The notes beneath the pieces were generated by a model. The model was given only the letters and a program-made list of their open reading frames with translations. It searched no databases and had not been told where the DNA came from. From Helicobacter sp. (GTDB lineage: Bacteria > Campylobacterota > Campylobacteria > Campylobacterales > Helicobacteraceae), in NCBI RefSeq assembly GCF_014799995.1, contig NZ_JAAVGY010000062.1:1-64000 (forward strand): a DNA stretch of 64,000 nucleotides, given 5' to 3'. This document shows positions 1 to 7,756 of this stretch, one piece after another. The stretch's first letter is position 1; every line of letters begins with the position of its first letter. A program made the position numbers and the translations under genes.

Positions 1-21
1 TCTTTAGGATAAAAAATAATG

Positions 22-47
22 AAAAAGCCTACTTTATGGGCTTAAAA
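22..47 (-). terminator. Possible minus-strand intrinsic terminator
   Basis: Read on the minus strand, AAGCC (43-39) pairs with GGCTT (29-25) across a 9-nt loop and runs into a T tract (26-22), followed by more T-rich DNA to base 11. The plus strand has no T run after the stem, so the signal points leftward. The stem is only 5 bp. It lies where an antisense RNA started inside the small peptide gene (about 177) would need to end, giving a product near 155 nt. Confidence 0.4.
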
Positions 48-82
48 AGAGGAGATTAAAAGTTATTTTTGGGATTTTAAAG

Positions 83-88
83 TATAAT
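83..88 (+). promoter_or_regulatory. -10 box of the small peptide gene
   Basis: A perfect TATAAT at 83-88 predicts transcription from about base 95, giving a leader of about 60 nt before the ATG at 154. No clear -35 is visible, which is usual for sigma-70 promoters in Helicobacter and Campylobacter. Confidence 0.55.
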
Positions 89-100
89 AATGCAGGGTAA

Positions 101-128
101 TTGCCACAGGTCGTTACCCCTGTGGCAA
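101..128 (+). other. Perfect 10-bp hairpin in the peptide gene leader
   Basis: TTGCCACAGG (101-110) and CCTGTGGCAA (119-128) are exact reverse complements around an 8-nt loop. Part of the loop (TTACC, extending into the 3' arm as TTACCC, 114-119) can instead pair with GGGTAA at 95-100 at the predicted 5' end, so two mutually exclusive folds exist. The hairpin lies between the predicted start site and the Shine-Dalgarno sequence (AAGGAG, 143-148), as expected for a translation-controlled leader. Confidence 0.6.
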
Positions 129-153
129 AATCTATGCCCCAAAAGGAGCTAAG

Positions 154-222
154 ATGAAGCCTCTAAAATTCATCTTGGTTGCGATTATACTACTTTGTAT
201 CATCGCTGTCAAGGCTTATTAG
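154..222 (+). CDS. 22-residue hydrophobic peptide, candidate type I toxin
   Basis: A short ORF begins with ATG at 154, five bases after a strong Shine-Dalgarno AAGGAG, and ends with TAG at 220-222. The peptide starts MKPLKFILV, continues as an almost uninterrupted Ile/Leu/Val/Ala/Cys stretch and ends AVKAY, so it is one potential membrane helix with basic ends. Size, composition and the AY terminus resemble the Ibs toxins of enteric Sib/Ibs type I systems from memory; the Helicobacter AapA toxins have a similar gene plan but a different sequence. The leader is structured, the 3' region is complementary to the coding start, and a TATAAT lies on the opposite strand within the ORF. No function is proven; a nonfunctional short ORF remains possible. 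Confidence 0.5.
   Translation: MKPLKFILVAIILLCIIAVKAY
184..189 (-). promoter_or_regulatory. Candidate antisense -10 box inside the peptide gene
   Basis: ATTATA on the plus strand is TATAAT on the minus strand (189 to 184). It would start an RNA near base 177 running left across the Shine-Dalgarno, the leader hairpin and the sense start site. Placing the antitoxin promoter inside the toxin ORF matches the AapA/IsoA plan known from H. pylori. A hexamer alone is weak evidence; its location is what makes it notable. Confidence 0.4.
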
Positions 223-356
223 TCTAAGCTTGAGCCAAGCTCTTGGCTTGGTCCAAGATGAGTTTAACCTGTGATTTCTACTTTTCTTTTGCGATCATCA
301 ATCTCTTTTCAATAATTTTTAATTAATGATTTACCATTGGTTGTTTTTTATTGTTA

Positions 357-362
357 TATAAT
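357..362 (+). promoter_or_regulatory. -10 box for yceI
   Basis: TATAAT at 357-362 lies 35 bases before the yceI ATG and predicts a start near 369. An AAAGGA ribosome-binding site precedes the ATG. Confidence 0.5.
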
Positions 363-397
363 TTCAAAGTTTAAATTTTAATTTTAAAGGATTTTCA

Positions 398-940
398 ATG
401 AAAAAGTTTCTCTTAATCTCTAGTTTCGTAGCAGCCCTTAGCTTCCCCGCACTTGCAGTGCCTTATACGCTTAATCCTGCAAAGTCCAAAGTGGATTTTT
501 CAGTGTCTCACTTGAAACTCACACAAGTAGATGGCAAATTCAACCGATTCAATGCAACTATTGATTATGATAATGCCTCCAACTCACTCAAAGTGCTAGA
601 GGGCGAAATAGATATTACTTCGGTAGATACTGCAAATGCTAAAAGAGACGCACATTTGCAAGCCCCGGATATGTTTGATGCTAAAACATATCCCAAAATG
701 ACTTTTAAAATGACAAAATTTGAAGCAGGTAAAATCTATGGCGATTTAACGATTCGTTCTACAACTAAGCCCATTGTGCTTGACGCAATTATCCAACACA
801 ATGGCAAACAACTTGATATTGACGCAACAACTAAGATTCTAAGAAGTGATTTTGATGTTTCTTGGAGCAATATATTCCAAGATAATGCTGTGGGCGATGA
901 AGTAAAAATCTCATTGAAACTCCAAGCAAACGCACAATAA
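398..940 (+). CDS. YceI family periplasmic protein
   Basis: The 180-residue product has a Sec signal peptide (residues 1-20, ending FPALA) followed by a YceI domain filling the rest of the chain, starting YTLNPAKSKVDFSVSHLK. YceI proteins are periplasmic lipocalin-like barrels that bind an isoprenoid-type lipid; some are induced by alkaline or acid stress, and the physiological role is unsettled. The length is normal for the family. It has its own TATAAT promoter and is followed by a large hairpin, so it appears monocistronic. The family call is secure; the ligand is not known. Confidence 0.93.
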   Translation: MKKFLLISSFVAALSFPALAVPYTLNPAKSKVDFSVSHLKLTQVDGKFNRFNATIDYDNASNSLKVLEGEIDITSVDTANAKRDAHLQAPDMFDAKTYPKMTFKMTKFEAGKIYGDLTIRSTTKPIVLDAIIQHNGKQLDIDATTKILRSDFDVSWSNIFQDNAVGDEVKISLKLQANAQ

Positions 941-943
941 CCT

Positions 944-989
944 AATTCTTTGCAATGACACTCACCTTAAAGTGTCATTGGCAAGAATT
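944..989 (+). terminator. Long imperfect hairpin after yceI
   Basis: AATGACACT (954-962) and AGTGTCATT (971-979) pair perfectly. After a small internal mismatch, AATTCTT (944-950) pairs with AAGAATT (983-989). The stem directly follows the yceI stop but lacks a strong T run, so it may act as a bidirectional or 3'-stabilising structure rather than a classic terminator. Confidence 0.5.
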
Positions 990-1020
990 GATAAAGTTTT
1001 ATGAATCTACTTAGTAGAGA

Positions 1021-1042
1021 TAGATTGCTTCGTTCTTTCGTC
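1021..1042 (+). repeat. Partial copy of a dispersed intergenic repeat
   Basis: The segment begins TAGATTGCTTCGTT, the same core found at 6017-6056, 37534-37649 and 61753-61858. Only the GAAGCAATC end (read on the other strand) is recognisable here, so it is a degenerate fragment. Confidence 0.4.
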
Positions 1043-1166
1043 CTTAAAAATCAAGCTATCCTTGTGTGATTCTGCAAGAATCGCAACCCCTCCACAAACA
1101 ATTTAATGTATTCTTAAAAAAAATATTGTAATATTGCTTTCATCTTTGAATATTAAGGATTTTTCA

Positions 1167-2282
1167 ATGAAAAAACATTTTTTAGCTATCTCTTTAGCAT
1201 GTGGAATTTTTGCTAGCCATCTTTGCTCTGGAGAAGTAAAAATCGGTGTAGTTCTGCCTGTAAGTGGCGCAGTAGGAGGGTTTGGAGAGCTTGGAAAACG
1301 TGGGATTGATTTGGCTTACAAAGCACAAAGCAAAACGAAAAATGGTGATGATATTAAGATTGTCTTCATTGACAATAAAAGCGACAAAATAGAATCCGCT
1401 AACGCAATGCAAAGACTGGTTTCAAGCGATAAAGTTAGCGTTGTCATTGGTCCAATGATTTCTACTAATGCGCTTGCAATGACAAAAATTGCGGACGACA
1501 ACAAAGTTCCACTCATCGCCCCTGTGGCGACAAACGACCGCGTAACAAAAGGCAAAAACTTCGTTTCTCGTGTCTCTTTTGCGGATAGCTTTCAAGGATT
1601 GATTGCAGCAAATTTAGCCTTTAAAGATTTAGGAGCAAAAAAAGCGGCGATTCTATTTGATAACAGCAGTGATTATTCTATCGGGCTAACACGTGCATTT
1701 AGAAACCAATTCAAAGCATTAGGAGGAGAAATCATCATTGAAGCCAATGCCCAAGCGGGAACTAAAGATTTCAAAGCACAAATTTCAAGCATCAAAGCCA
1801 AGAATCCCGATGTCTTGTATTTGCCAATTTATTATAACGAGGGCGCACTCATCGCAGTGCAAGCACAACAACTAGGGCTTAATGTTCCAACAATTGGGGG
1901 AGATGGTTTAGTTTCTAATAAAATCTTCTTTGATGTCGCAAAAGAAGCGGGTGAAGGCTATATGGTAACAGATTATTATTCTATAAATTCCAAGCAAACA
2001 CCTAAGGGTGAGAAATTTATCAAAGCCTATGAAAAAACCTACAAAGAACCTATCAGCTCTTTTAGCGTTATGCTAGCGGACGCGTATGGACTTGCTGTGG
2101 CTGCGATTGAAGAGTGTGGCGCAGAAGACCGTGTGTGCATTAATGACAAAATCCGCAATGCTAAAGATTATGAGGGCATTAGTGGCAAATTCTCTTTGCA
2201 AAATGGAGAATCTATCCGCAGTGCAGTTATTAATCAAGTGCAAGGTGGTAATTTGGTTTATAAAACCACCATTGAACCCTAA
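1167..2282 (+). CDS. livJ: Branched-chain amino acid ABC transporter, substrate-binding protein
   Basis: This 371-residue periplasmic binding protein of the LivJ/LivK type captures leucine, isoleucine or valine and delivers it to the LivHMGF permease. The ATG at 1167 is preferred over an upstream in-frame TTG at 1134 because it follows an AAGGA site and opens with a signal peptide (MKKHFLAISLACGIF). The mature part starts VKIGVVLPVSGAVGGFG, typical of type I periplasmic binding folds, with the conserved IGPMIS and APVATND loops. Two cysteines near residue 320 (ECGAEDRVC) could form the disulfide seen in many relatives. It heads a five-gene cluster whose order matches the liv operon of C. jejuni. 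The exact substrate is inferred from the operon. Confidence 0.93.
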   Translation: MKKHFLAISLACGIFASHLCSGEVKIGVVLPVSGAVGGFGELGKRGIDLAYKAQSKTKNGDDIKIVFIDNKSDKIESANAMQRLVSSDKVSVVIGPMISTNALAMTKIADDNKVPLIAPVATNDRVTKGKNFVSRVSFADSFQGLIAANLAFKDLGAKKAAILFDNSSDYSIGLTRAFRNQFKALGGEIIIEANAQAGTKDFKAQISSIKAKNPDVLYLPIYYNEGALIAVQAQQLGLNVPTIGGDGLVSNKIFFDVAKEAGEGYMVTDYYSINSKQTPKGEKFIKAYEKTYKEPISSFSVMLADAYGLAVAAIEECGAEDRVCINDKIRNAKDYEGISGKFSLQNGESIRSAVINQVQGGNLVYKTTIEP

Positions 2283-2322
2283 TTCAATATTCACAAACTT
2301 TATGGATTTTAAGGTTTAACGC

Positions 2323-3222
2323 TTGGATTTTTTGACTTTTTTGCAGCAGTGTATCAATGGCTTGAGTTTAGGCAGTATGTATGCTCTCATCGCCATTGGT
2401 TACACAATGGTTTATGGCTGTTTGCGCCTGATTAACTTTGCCCACGCAGACATTATGATGGTGGGCGCATTTTTGGTCTTTTTTGCGATTGGCTCTTTTG
2501 ATTTGCCTTTCTATGCTTCAGCAATTCTTGCAATTGCTCTATGTGGAATCTTGGGAGTAACGATTGATAAAATTGCCTATACGCCTTTACGAAATGCCCC
2601 TAGAATCTCTATGCTCATTACAGCAATCGGTGTAAGTTTCTTTTTGGAAAATCTTTTCAATGTTCTCTTTGGTTCTACGCCTAGATTTTTCAATGCTCCG
2701 AAGTTTTTCTCACAATCTTTAGAGATTTTCGGTGTCAGCCTTACGATGATTACACTAATAATTCCGCTCGTTACTCTCTTGCTTTTAGGGGTACTTTTAC
2801 GATTTCTTTACTACACTAAGCAAGGAATGGCAATTCGTGCGAGTGCATTTGATATTAATACCGTGCGTTTAATGGGAATCAATGTCAATCACATTATCGC
2901 ACTTGTTTTCGCCATTGGTAGCACACTTGCAGGAATTGGAGGGATTTTTTATGCAATCTCCTATCCTACGATTGACCCATTAATGGGCGTGCTTATCGGG
3001 TTAAAAGCCTTTGCCGCTGCGGTATTAGGCGGAATCGGAAGTGTTGGCGGAGCAGTGCTTGGAGGCTTTATCTTAGGCTTTACAGAAGTAATGGCAGTTG
3101 CAGCCTTTCCGGAGCTTGGAGGCTACAAAGACGCCTTTGCGTTTTTGTTTCTGATTCTCGTCTTGTTATTTCGTCCCGTTGGCATTATGGGCGATTGGCG
3201 TCTAGAAAAAAGTCGTTTTTAG
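2323..3222 (+). CDS. livH: Branched-chain amino acid ABC transporter permease LivH
   Basis: An integral inner-membrane permease of 299 residues, close to the usual LivH length of about 300, with about eight hydrophobic segments. The C-terminal coupling region carries the family signature GGIGSVGGAVLGG, where LivH/LivM permeases dock onto their ATPases. Translation appears to start at a TTG preceded by AAGG. It lies 40 bases after livJ and four bases before the livM ORF, within one transcription unit. Together with LivM it forms the membrane channel of the importer. Confidence 0.93.
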   Translation: MDFLTFLQQCINGLSLGSMYALIAIGYTMVYGCLRLINFAHADIMMVGAFLVFFAIGSFDLPFYASAILAIALCGILGVTIDKIAYTPLRNAPRISMLITAIGVSFFLENLFNVLFGSTPRFFNAPKFFSQSLEIFGVSLTMITLIIPLVTLLLLGVLLRFLYYTKQGMAIRASAFDINTVRLMGINVNHIIALVFAIGSTLAGIGGIFYAISYPTIDPLMGVLIGLKAFAAAVLGGIGSVGGAVLGGFILGFTEVMAVAAFPELGGYKDAFAFLFLILVLLFRPVGIMGDWRLEKSRF

Positions 3223-3231
3223 GTTGTGCAA

Positions 3232-4416
3232 ATGTTTAAAAATTTTTATGTAAATCACCCCACCACAGCGACTTTGGGATTCCATTTTAGCCTCTATTTG
3301 ATTGCAATTTGCGTCCTTTTTGTCTCACAAAGTTTGCTAGGGGATTATGCCTTAAGAATCTTTAATAATATTCTCATTTTTGTCATTCTAGCTGTCAGCT
3401 ACAACCTCATCAATGGCGTTACGGGGCAACTCTCTTTAGAGCCTAACGGGTTTGTCGCAATTGGCGCATATATCACCGCATTAATGTTGCTAGATTCTGA
3501 TTTGAAATGGGGAATGTTCCAGCTCGCAGACCCGCACCCCTTTGTTTTAGGTATGTCTAGTGAATTGTTACCCGCTTTGTTTTGCAGTGGAATCGTAGCG
3601 GCTATCATTGCGATTCTGCTTTCTTTCCCTGTGTTTCGTGTGCGTGGGGATTATCTCGCAATCGTAACACTTGGCTTTGGCTTCATTATCAAAATCCTAG
3701 CTATTAATAATCCAGAATGGACAAATGGAGCGATTGGCTTAAATGAGATTCCAAACAACCACGATTCTATCGTCAAGCAAATAGAAAATATGCTCTTAAG
3801 CCTTAGTCAGAGTGATTCTCCTCTCAAAGAGTTTTTTGGCTTTCTCTACACGCACGCATTTAGCAATGGAGCAAATATCACGGTCTTTTTTTGGAGTGGG
3901 ATTTTTGCTACTGCTTCGGTAATTTTGATTCTGCAAATCGTATATTCCAAATATGGACGCGCGATGAAAGCTGTGCGAGACGATGAAGATGCGGCAATCG
4001 CAATGGGAGTTAATACTTTCAAAATCAAAACTTTTGCTTTCTCCACAAGCGCATTTTTAGAGGGCGTTGGGGGCGGACTTATGGCGGTTTGGCTCACTAC
4101 AATTGACCCTAAAATCTTTGGCTTTGAACTCACTTTCCAGCTCTTAATCATCATTGTTCTTGGAGGCTTAGGTAGTACAAGTGGTGCGATTTTGGGTGCG
4201 ATTCTAGTCATCGGCGGAGGAGAATGGCTTAGATTCTTAGACCAGCCTCTAGTCTTTTTTGGAACTGATTTTGGCTCATACCCCGGACTTAGAATGGTGT
4301 TTTTCTCACTGATTCTACTTGTGATTATGCTTTTTGCCAGAGAAGGCATTATGGGCAAACGCGAAATTTGGGATTTGAATCCTAAAAATTTACACTTCTT
4401 TAAAAAGGCGCAATAA
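3232..4416 (+). CDS. livM: Branched-chain amino acid ABC transporter permease LivM
   Basis: The second permease subunit, about 394 residues, is highly hydrophobic with around ten membrane spans. It contains NGVTGQLSLEPNGFVAIGAY, the LivM-type variant of the conserved GxxGQxSLG loop, and the ATPase-coupling motif GGLGSTSGAILGA near the C terminus. The ATG at 3232 is chosen because AGG at 3221-3223 is spaced 8 nt before it; a GTG at 3226 is the alternative and adds two residues. The stop overlaps the livG start (TAATG), indicating translational coupling. Confidence 0.92.
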   Translation: MFKNFYVNHPTTATLGFHFSLYLIAICVLFVSQSLLGDYALRIFNNILIFVILAVSYNLINGVTGQLSLEPNGFVAIGAYITALMLLDSDLKWGMFQLADPHPFVLGMSSELLPALFCSGIVAAIIAILLSFPVFRVRGDYLAIVTLGFGFIIKILAINNPEWTNGAIGLNEIPNNHDSIVKQIENMLLSLSQSDSPLKEFFGFLYTHAFSNGANITVFFWSGIFATASVILILQIVYSKYGRAMKAVRDDEDAAIAMGVNTFKIKTFAFSTSAFLEGVGGGLMAVWLTTIDPKIFGFELTFQLLIIIVLGGLGSTSGAILGAILVIGGGEWLRFLDQPLVFFGTDFGSYPGLRMVFFSLILLVIMLFAREGIMGKREIWDLNPKNLHFFKKAQ

Positions 4417-5189
4417 TGGCAATTTTAGAATTAGAAAATGTCAGTATTGCCTTTGGTGGATTAAAGGCGATTGATAATGTAAGCTTCAACGTGCAAGAAA
4501 AGCAAATCTTTGGGTTGATTGGTCCTAATGGTGCGGGCAAAACCACGATGTTTAATATCATCACTGCTAACTATAAACCAGGTAGCGGAAAAGTGCATTT
4601 CTTGGGTAAAAATATCTCCAAATATAAGCCCAACACGATTGTTAGATTAGGAATCGCACGCACTTTTCAGAATATTCGTCTTTTTACTTCTATGAATGTC
4701 CTAGATAATGTGCTTATCGGCTTGCACAATGACGCAAAATATAGCTTTTTTGAAGCCGCTTTTCGCGTAGGAAGATATTTCAAAGAAGAAAAACGTATCA
4801 AAGAGAGAGCGCGATGGATTTTGGATTATATTGGATTAGGCAACCAATGGAATGTCAATGCAAGTGCATTAAGCTATGGCAACAGCCGTAAAGTAGAAAT
4901 CGCAAGGGCTCTAGCAACGAATCCGAAGCTTTTATTGCTAGATGAGCCCGCCGCAGGAATGAATCCTAAAGAAACACAAGAGCTCTGCGAATTGATTTTA
5001 AAAATGCAAAAAGACTTTGATTTGAGCATTCTACTCATTGAACACGATATGCCTTTCGTCAATCAGCTTTGCGAACAGGTTTTGGTGCTAGACTATGGCA
5101 AAAAGCTCTTTAGCGGCACGCCGCACGAAGCAATCAATAATCCAGAAGTGATTGCCGCATACTTGGGAGATTTCTATGCTACAAATTGA
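4416..5189 (+). CDS. livG: Branched-chain amino acid ABC transporter ATP-binding protein LivG
   Basis: A 257-residue ABC ATPase of the LivG type. Visible motifs are Walker A GPNGAGKT (residues 36-43), an ABC signature written LSYGNSRKVEIARAL (the family usually has LSYGQQR), Walker B LLLLDEP and the switch histidine in IEHDM. LivG and LivF form the ATPase pair that powers LivHM. The gene overlaps livM by one base at its start and livF by 14 bases at its end. Confidence 0.94.
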   Translation: MAILELENVSIAFGGLKAIDNVSFNVQEKQIFGLIGPNGAGKTTMFNIITANYKPGSGKVHFLGKNISKYKPNTIVRLGIARTFQNIRLFTSMNVLDNVLIGLHNDAKYSFFEAAFRVGRYFKEEKRIKERARWILDYIGLGNQWNVNASALSYGNSRKVEIARALATNPKLLLLDEPAAGMNPKETQELCELILKMQKDFDLSILLIEHDMPFVNQLCEQVLVLDYGKKLFSGTPHEAINNPEVIAAYLGDFYATN

Positions 5190-5871
5190 GAATCTACAAG
5201 TCAATTATGGCTTGATTGCGGGCTTAAGAGGAATCAACTTCCATATTGAGGAACACGAGATTATCACTTTGATTGGAAGCAATGGTGCGGGCAAAACTTC
5301 CACCCTTAATGGAATCGTGCATAGCGTCAAAACAAAAGGCAAAGTTCGATTCTTTGGCGCAAATATTTCTAAGATTCCAACACACAAGATTATCCGACGC
5401 GGAATCGCACTTGTGCCAGAGGGACGGCGCGTTTTTACTAATCTTAGTGTAGATGAAAATTTGCGAATGGGCGCATATCACAATGATGAGAACTTTGAAG
5501 TTATGCGTGAAAAAATGTATCGGCTTTTCCCACGCCTAAAAGAGCGTCAAAAGCAAATGGCAGGGACAATGAGCGGCGGGGAACAACAAATGCTCGCCAT
5601 TGCAAGAGCCTTAATGAGTGAGCCTAAATTACTTATGCTAGATGAACCGAGTCTAGGGCTTGCACCCAAAGTCGTAGGAGAACTTTTTGAGATTATTTTG
5701 AGCCTACGCGAAAATGGCATTACGATTCTGCTTGTAGAACAAAATGCCTTTGCAGCCCTCAAAGTCGCTAATCGTGCGTATGTGCTAGAAAATGGCAGAA
5801 TCGTAATGGAGGATTTGGCTAAGAATCTCTTAGAGGACAAAGAAATCAAGAAGCGGTATTTAGGCGGATAG
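5176..5871 (+). CDS. livF: Branched-chain amino acid ABC transporter ATP-binding protein LivF
   Basis: The second ATPase of the LIV importer, 231 residues from the ATG at 5176, which is preceded by GGGAGA. An upstream in-frame start would extend it by eight unlikely residues. Motifs are Walker A GSNGAGKT (residues 34-41), signature MSGGEQQMLAIARAL, Walker B LLMLDEP and a downstream VEQN at the switch position, characteristic of LivF. Its start lies inside the end of livG, so the two are probably coupled. It is the last gene of the transporter cluster. Confidence 0.94.
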   Translation: MLQIENLQVNYGLIAGLRGINFHIEEHEIITLIGSNGAGKTSTLNGIVHSVKTKGKVRFFGANISKIPTHKIIRRGIALVPEGRRVFTNLSVDENLRMGAYHNDENFEVMREKMYRLFPRLKERQKQMAGTMSGGEQQMLAIARALMSEPKLLMLDEPSLGLAPKVVGELFEIILSLRENGITILLVEQNAFAALKVANRAYVLENGRIVMEDLAKNLLEDKEIKKRYLGG

Positions 5872-6016
5872 AATCACAAAATAAACTTTTCACTGCGTTA
5901 TTGCAGGAAAGTTTGCAAATTTTTGTGGCATTCTATATTTTGTTTATCCAAAGACATTTTAGATTCCAAAAAACGCCTTTAAAATTTTATTGTAGAATCT
6001 CATTTGCGCAAGGTAA

Positions 6017-6056
6017 TAGATTGCTTCGTTGCGACTTACGTGCGCCCCAATGACGC
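6017..6056 (+). repeat. Dispersed intergenic repeat, copy A
   Basis: The segment between livF and rpe reads TAGATTGCTTCGTT... and ends CAATGACGC. On the other strand this is GCGTCATTG...GAAGCAATC, the core of a repeat also seen near 37.6 and 61.8 kb. It lies in a 222-bp intergenic spacer with no gene-like content. Confidence 0.55.
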
Positions 6057-6093
6057 TAATTGAGAAACCATAACAATGCAATGAAATCTTGCC

Positions 6094-6729
6094 CTAGCGC
6101 AAACTTTCTATGCGTTCCTTATAATTTCCACTAAAAACATAGCTCCCCGCTACAACAATGTCAGCCCCAGCATTTTTAAGGGATTCTATATTGGAATCGC
6201 ACACGCCTCCATCTACTTCAATCAAACAATTTGGATTATGCAATTCTATTTTATCCTTTAAGTCTTGAATCTTTTTTAGCACATTGGGGATAAATTTCTG
6301 TCCGCCAAAGCCGGGATTAACACTCATCAATAAAACCATATCCACAAATTCCAATAAATACTCTATGGAATCTAAATGCGTGTGAGGATTCAACACGATT
6401 GCGGGTTTAATCCCATATTCACGAATTTTTTGCGCTAAACGATTCGCGTGTTTTTCTTCCTCAATATGAAAAGAAATAAATTCCGGCTTAAAAGGTGCGA
6501 AAAGTTCCACAAAAAAGCTATTATTCTGCACCATTAGATGAATATCTAACGGCTTACTTGCGACCTTTGCGACAGATTGCACCACTACTGGACCAAGCGT
6601 GAGATTGGGCACAAAGTGTCCGTCCATCACATCAATATGCACGAAATCACAACCCGCCTCACAAATCGCCTTGATTTCTGATTCTAACTTCCCAAAATCC
6701 GCAGAAAGAATACTTGGCGCAACAAGCAT
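6094..6729 (-). CDS. rpe: Ribulose-phosphate 3-epimerase
   Basis: This TIM-barrel enzyme interconverts ribulose 5-phosphate and xylulose 5-phosphate in the pentose phosphate pathway. The 211-residue length is typical. Key motifs are APSILSADF at the N terminus, HIDVMDGHFVPN (metal-binding His and catalytic Asp), MSVNPGFGGQKF and EVDGGV (second catalytic Asp and phosphate-binding loop). A minus-strand TACAAT (6765-6760) and AAGGAG precede the ATG. It is divergent from fbp, so the two sugar-phosphate genes share a 139-bp control region. Confidence 0.95.
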   Translation of the reverse strand: MLVAPSILSADFGKLESEIKAICEAGCDFVHIDVMDGHFVPNLTLGPVVVQSVAKVASKPLDIHLMVQNNSFFVELFAPFKPEFISFHIEEEKHANRLAQKIREYGIKPAIVLNPHTHLDSIEYLLEFVDMVLLMSVNPGFGGQKFIPNVLKKIQDLKDKIELHNPNCLIEVDGGVCDSNIESLKNAGADIVVAGSYVFSGNYKERIESLR

Positions 6730-6819
6730 TAAATCTCCTTACAAACAAAATAAGCCAAAATTGTAGCAAAAAACTATAAATATTGCCCAAAAATCACTAC
6801 TAATATCATAAAATTAGGC

Positions 6820-6825
6820 TATAAT
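6820..6825 (+). promoter_or_regulatory. -10 box for the fbp operon
   Basis: TATAAT at 6820-6825 predicts transcription from about 6832, leaving a leader of about 37 nt before the fbp ATG at 6869. Confidence 0.5.
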
Positions 6826-6868
6826 AAGCAAATTTTTGTTATTGGCTCTACTTAAAAGGAATAAACAA

Positions 6869-7756
6869 ATGATTGCAAACGCAGATTTAACGCGTGATTT
6901 AGAGTTAATCTTGGCACGGATTCAACGCGCGAGTTTGCCTATTTATGAAGTATTGAAACAAAGTTTAGGGGAATATACACAAAATACCAATGCCACAGGA
7001 GACACGCAATTAGAAGCCGATGTCAAGGCAGATGAAATTTTGCAAGTTGCCTTTAAAGATTTAGAAATCGTAAAACAAATTTGCAGCGAGGAGCAAGAAA
7101 ACGCAATCAAGCTGCACGACAAGGGCATTTATAGTATTGCGTATGACCCTTTAGATGGCTCTTCTCTTATGGGTGCAAACCTTAGCGTAGGAAGTATCTT
7201 TGGAATCTATCGTGGAGAATTTTTGCCACAGAATCTCGTCGCAAGCGCGTATATCATCTATGGTATGGTGATAGGAATCGGATTTGCCTCTATCCTCAAA
7301 GAGGGGGTGGATTATTTTGTGTATAATGGCGAGGAATTTACTTTACAAAAATGCTTCAAGCTTGCTCATAAAGGCAAATTAAACGCGACAGGTGGCACGC
7401 AAAAAAATTGGAGCTCCTCACACAAGGCAAAGATAGAATCCCTCTTTAATACAGGCTATCGTTTGCGATATAGTGGGGGAATGGTGCCAGATTTGCACCA
7501 TATTTTAGTCAAAGGTGGTGGGATTTTTTCTTATCCTAGCACGAGTGATGCGCCACAAGGCAAACTTAGAATGCTCTTTGAGGTTTTCCCTTTTGCCTTT
7601 ATTTTTGAAAGAGCGGGCGGTGGTGCAGTATGCGTGAATGAAAAATCACACACAAGAGAATCGCAACGACTTTTAACCTTAACACCTAAGCATTTACACG
7701 ACACGACACCTTGCTTCTTTGGTAGTTTGGAGGAAATAGAATTTGTCAGCAAATGA
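6869..7756 (+). CDS. fbp: Class 1 fructose-1,6-bisphosphatase
   Basis: The 295-residue enzyme removes the C1 phosphate of fructose 1,6-bisphosphate in gluconeogenesis. It shows the metal-binding YDPLDGSS motif near residue 95 and the substrate loop SGGMVPDLHHILVKGGGIF. The ATG at 6869 follows AAAAGGA; an upstream TTG at 6836 lies too close to the predicted transcription start. The end overlaps the next ORF by 14 bases, and the order fbp - small Cys-rich protein - metG is also that of C. jejuni, supporting an operon. Confidence 0.93.
   Translation: MIANADLTRDLELILARIQRASLPIYEVLKQSLGEYTQNTNATGDTQLEADVKADEILQVAFKDLEIVKQICSEEQENAIKLHDKGIYSIAYDPLDGSSLMGANLSVGSIFGIYRGEFLPQNLVASAYIIYGMVIGIGFASILKEGVDYFVYNGEEFTLQKCFKLAHKGKLNATGGTQKNWSSSHKAKIESLFNTGYRLRYSGGMVPDLHHILVKGGGIFSYPSTSDAPQGKLRMLFEVFPFAFIFERAGGGAVCVNEKSHTRESQRLLTLTPKHLHDTTPCFFGSLEEIEFVSK

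Noticed and set aside
3846..4358. 170-codon minus-strand ORF inside livM
   Set aside because: Antisense shadow of a clear permease; Lys/Pro/Ser-rich composition typical of reverse-frame translation.
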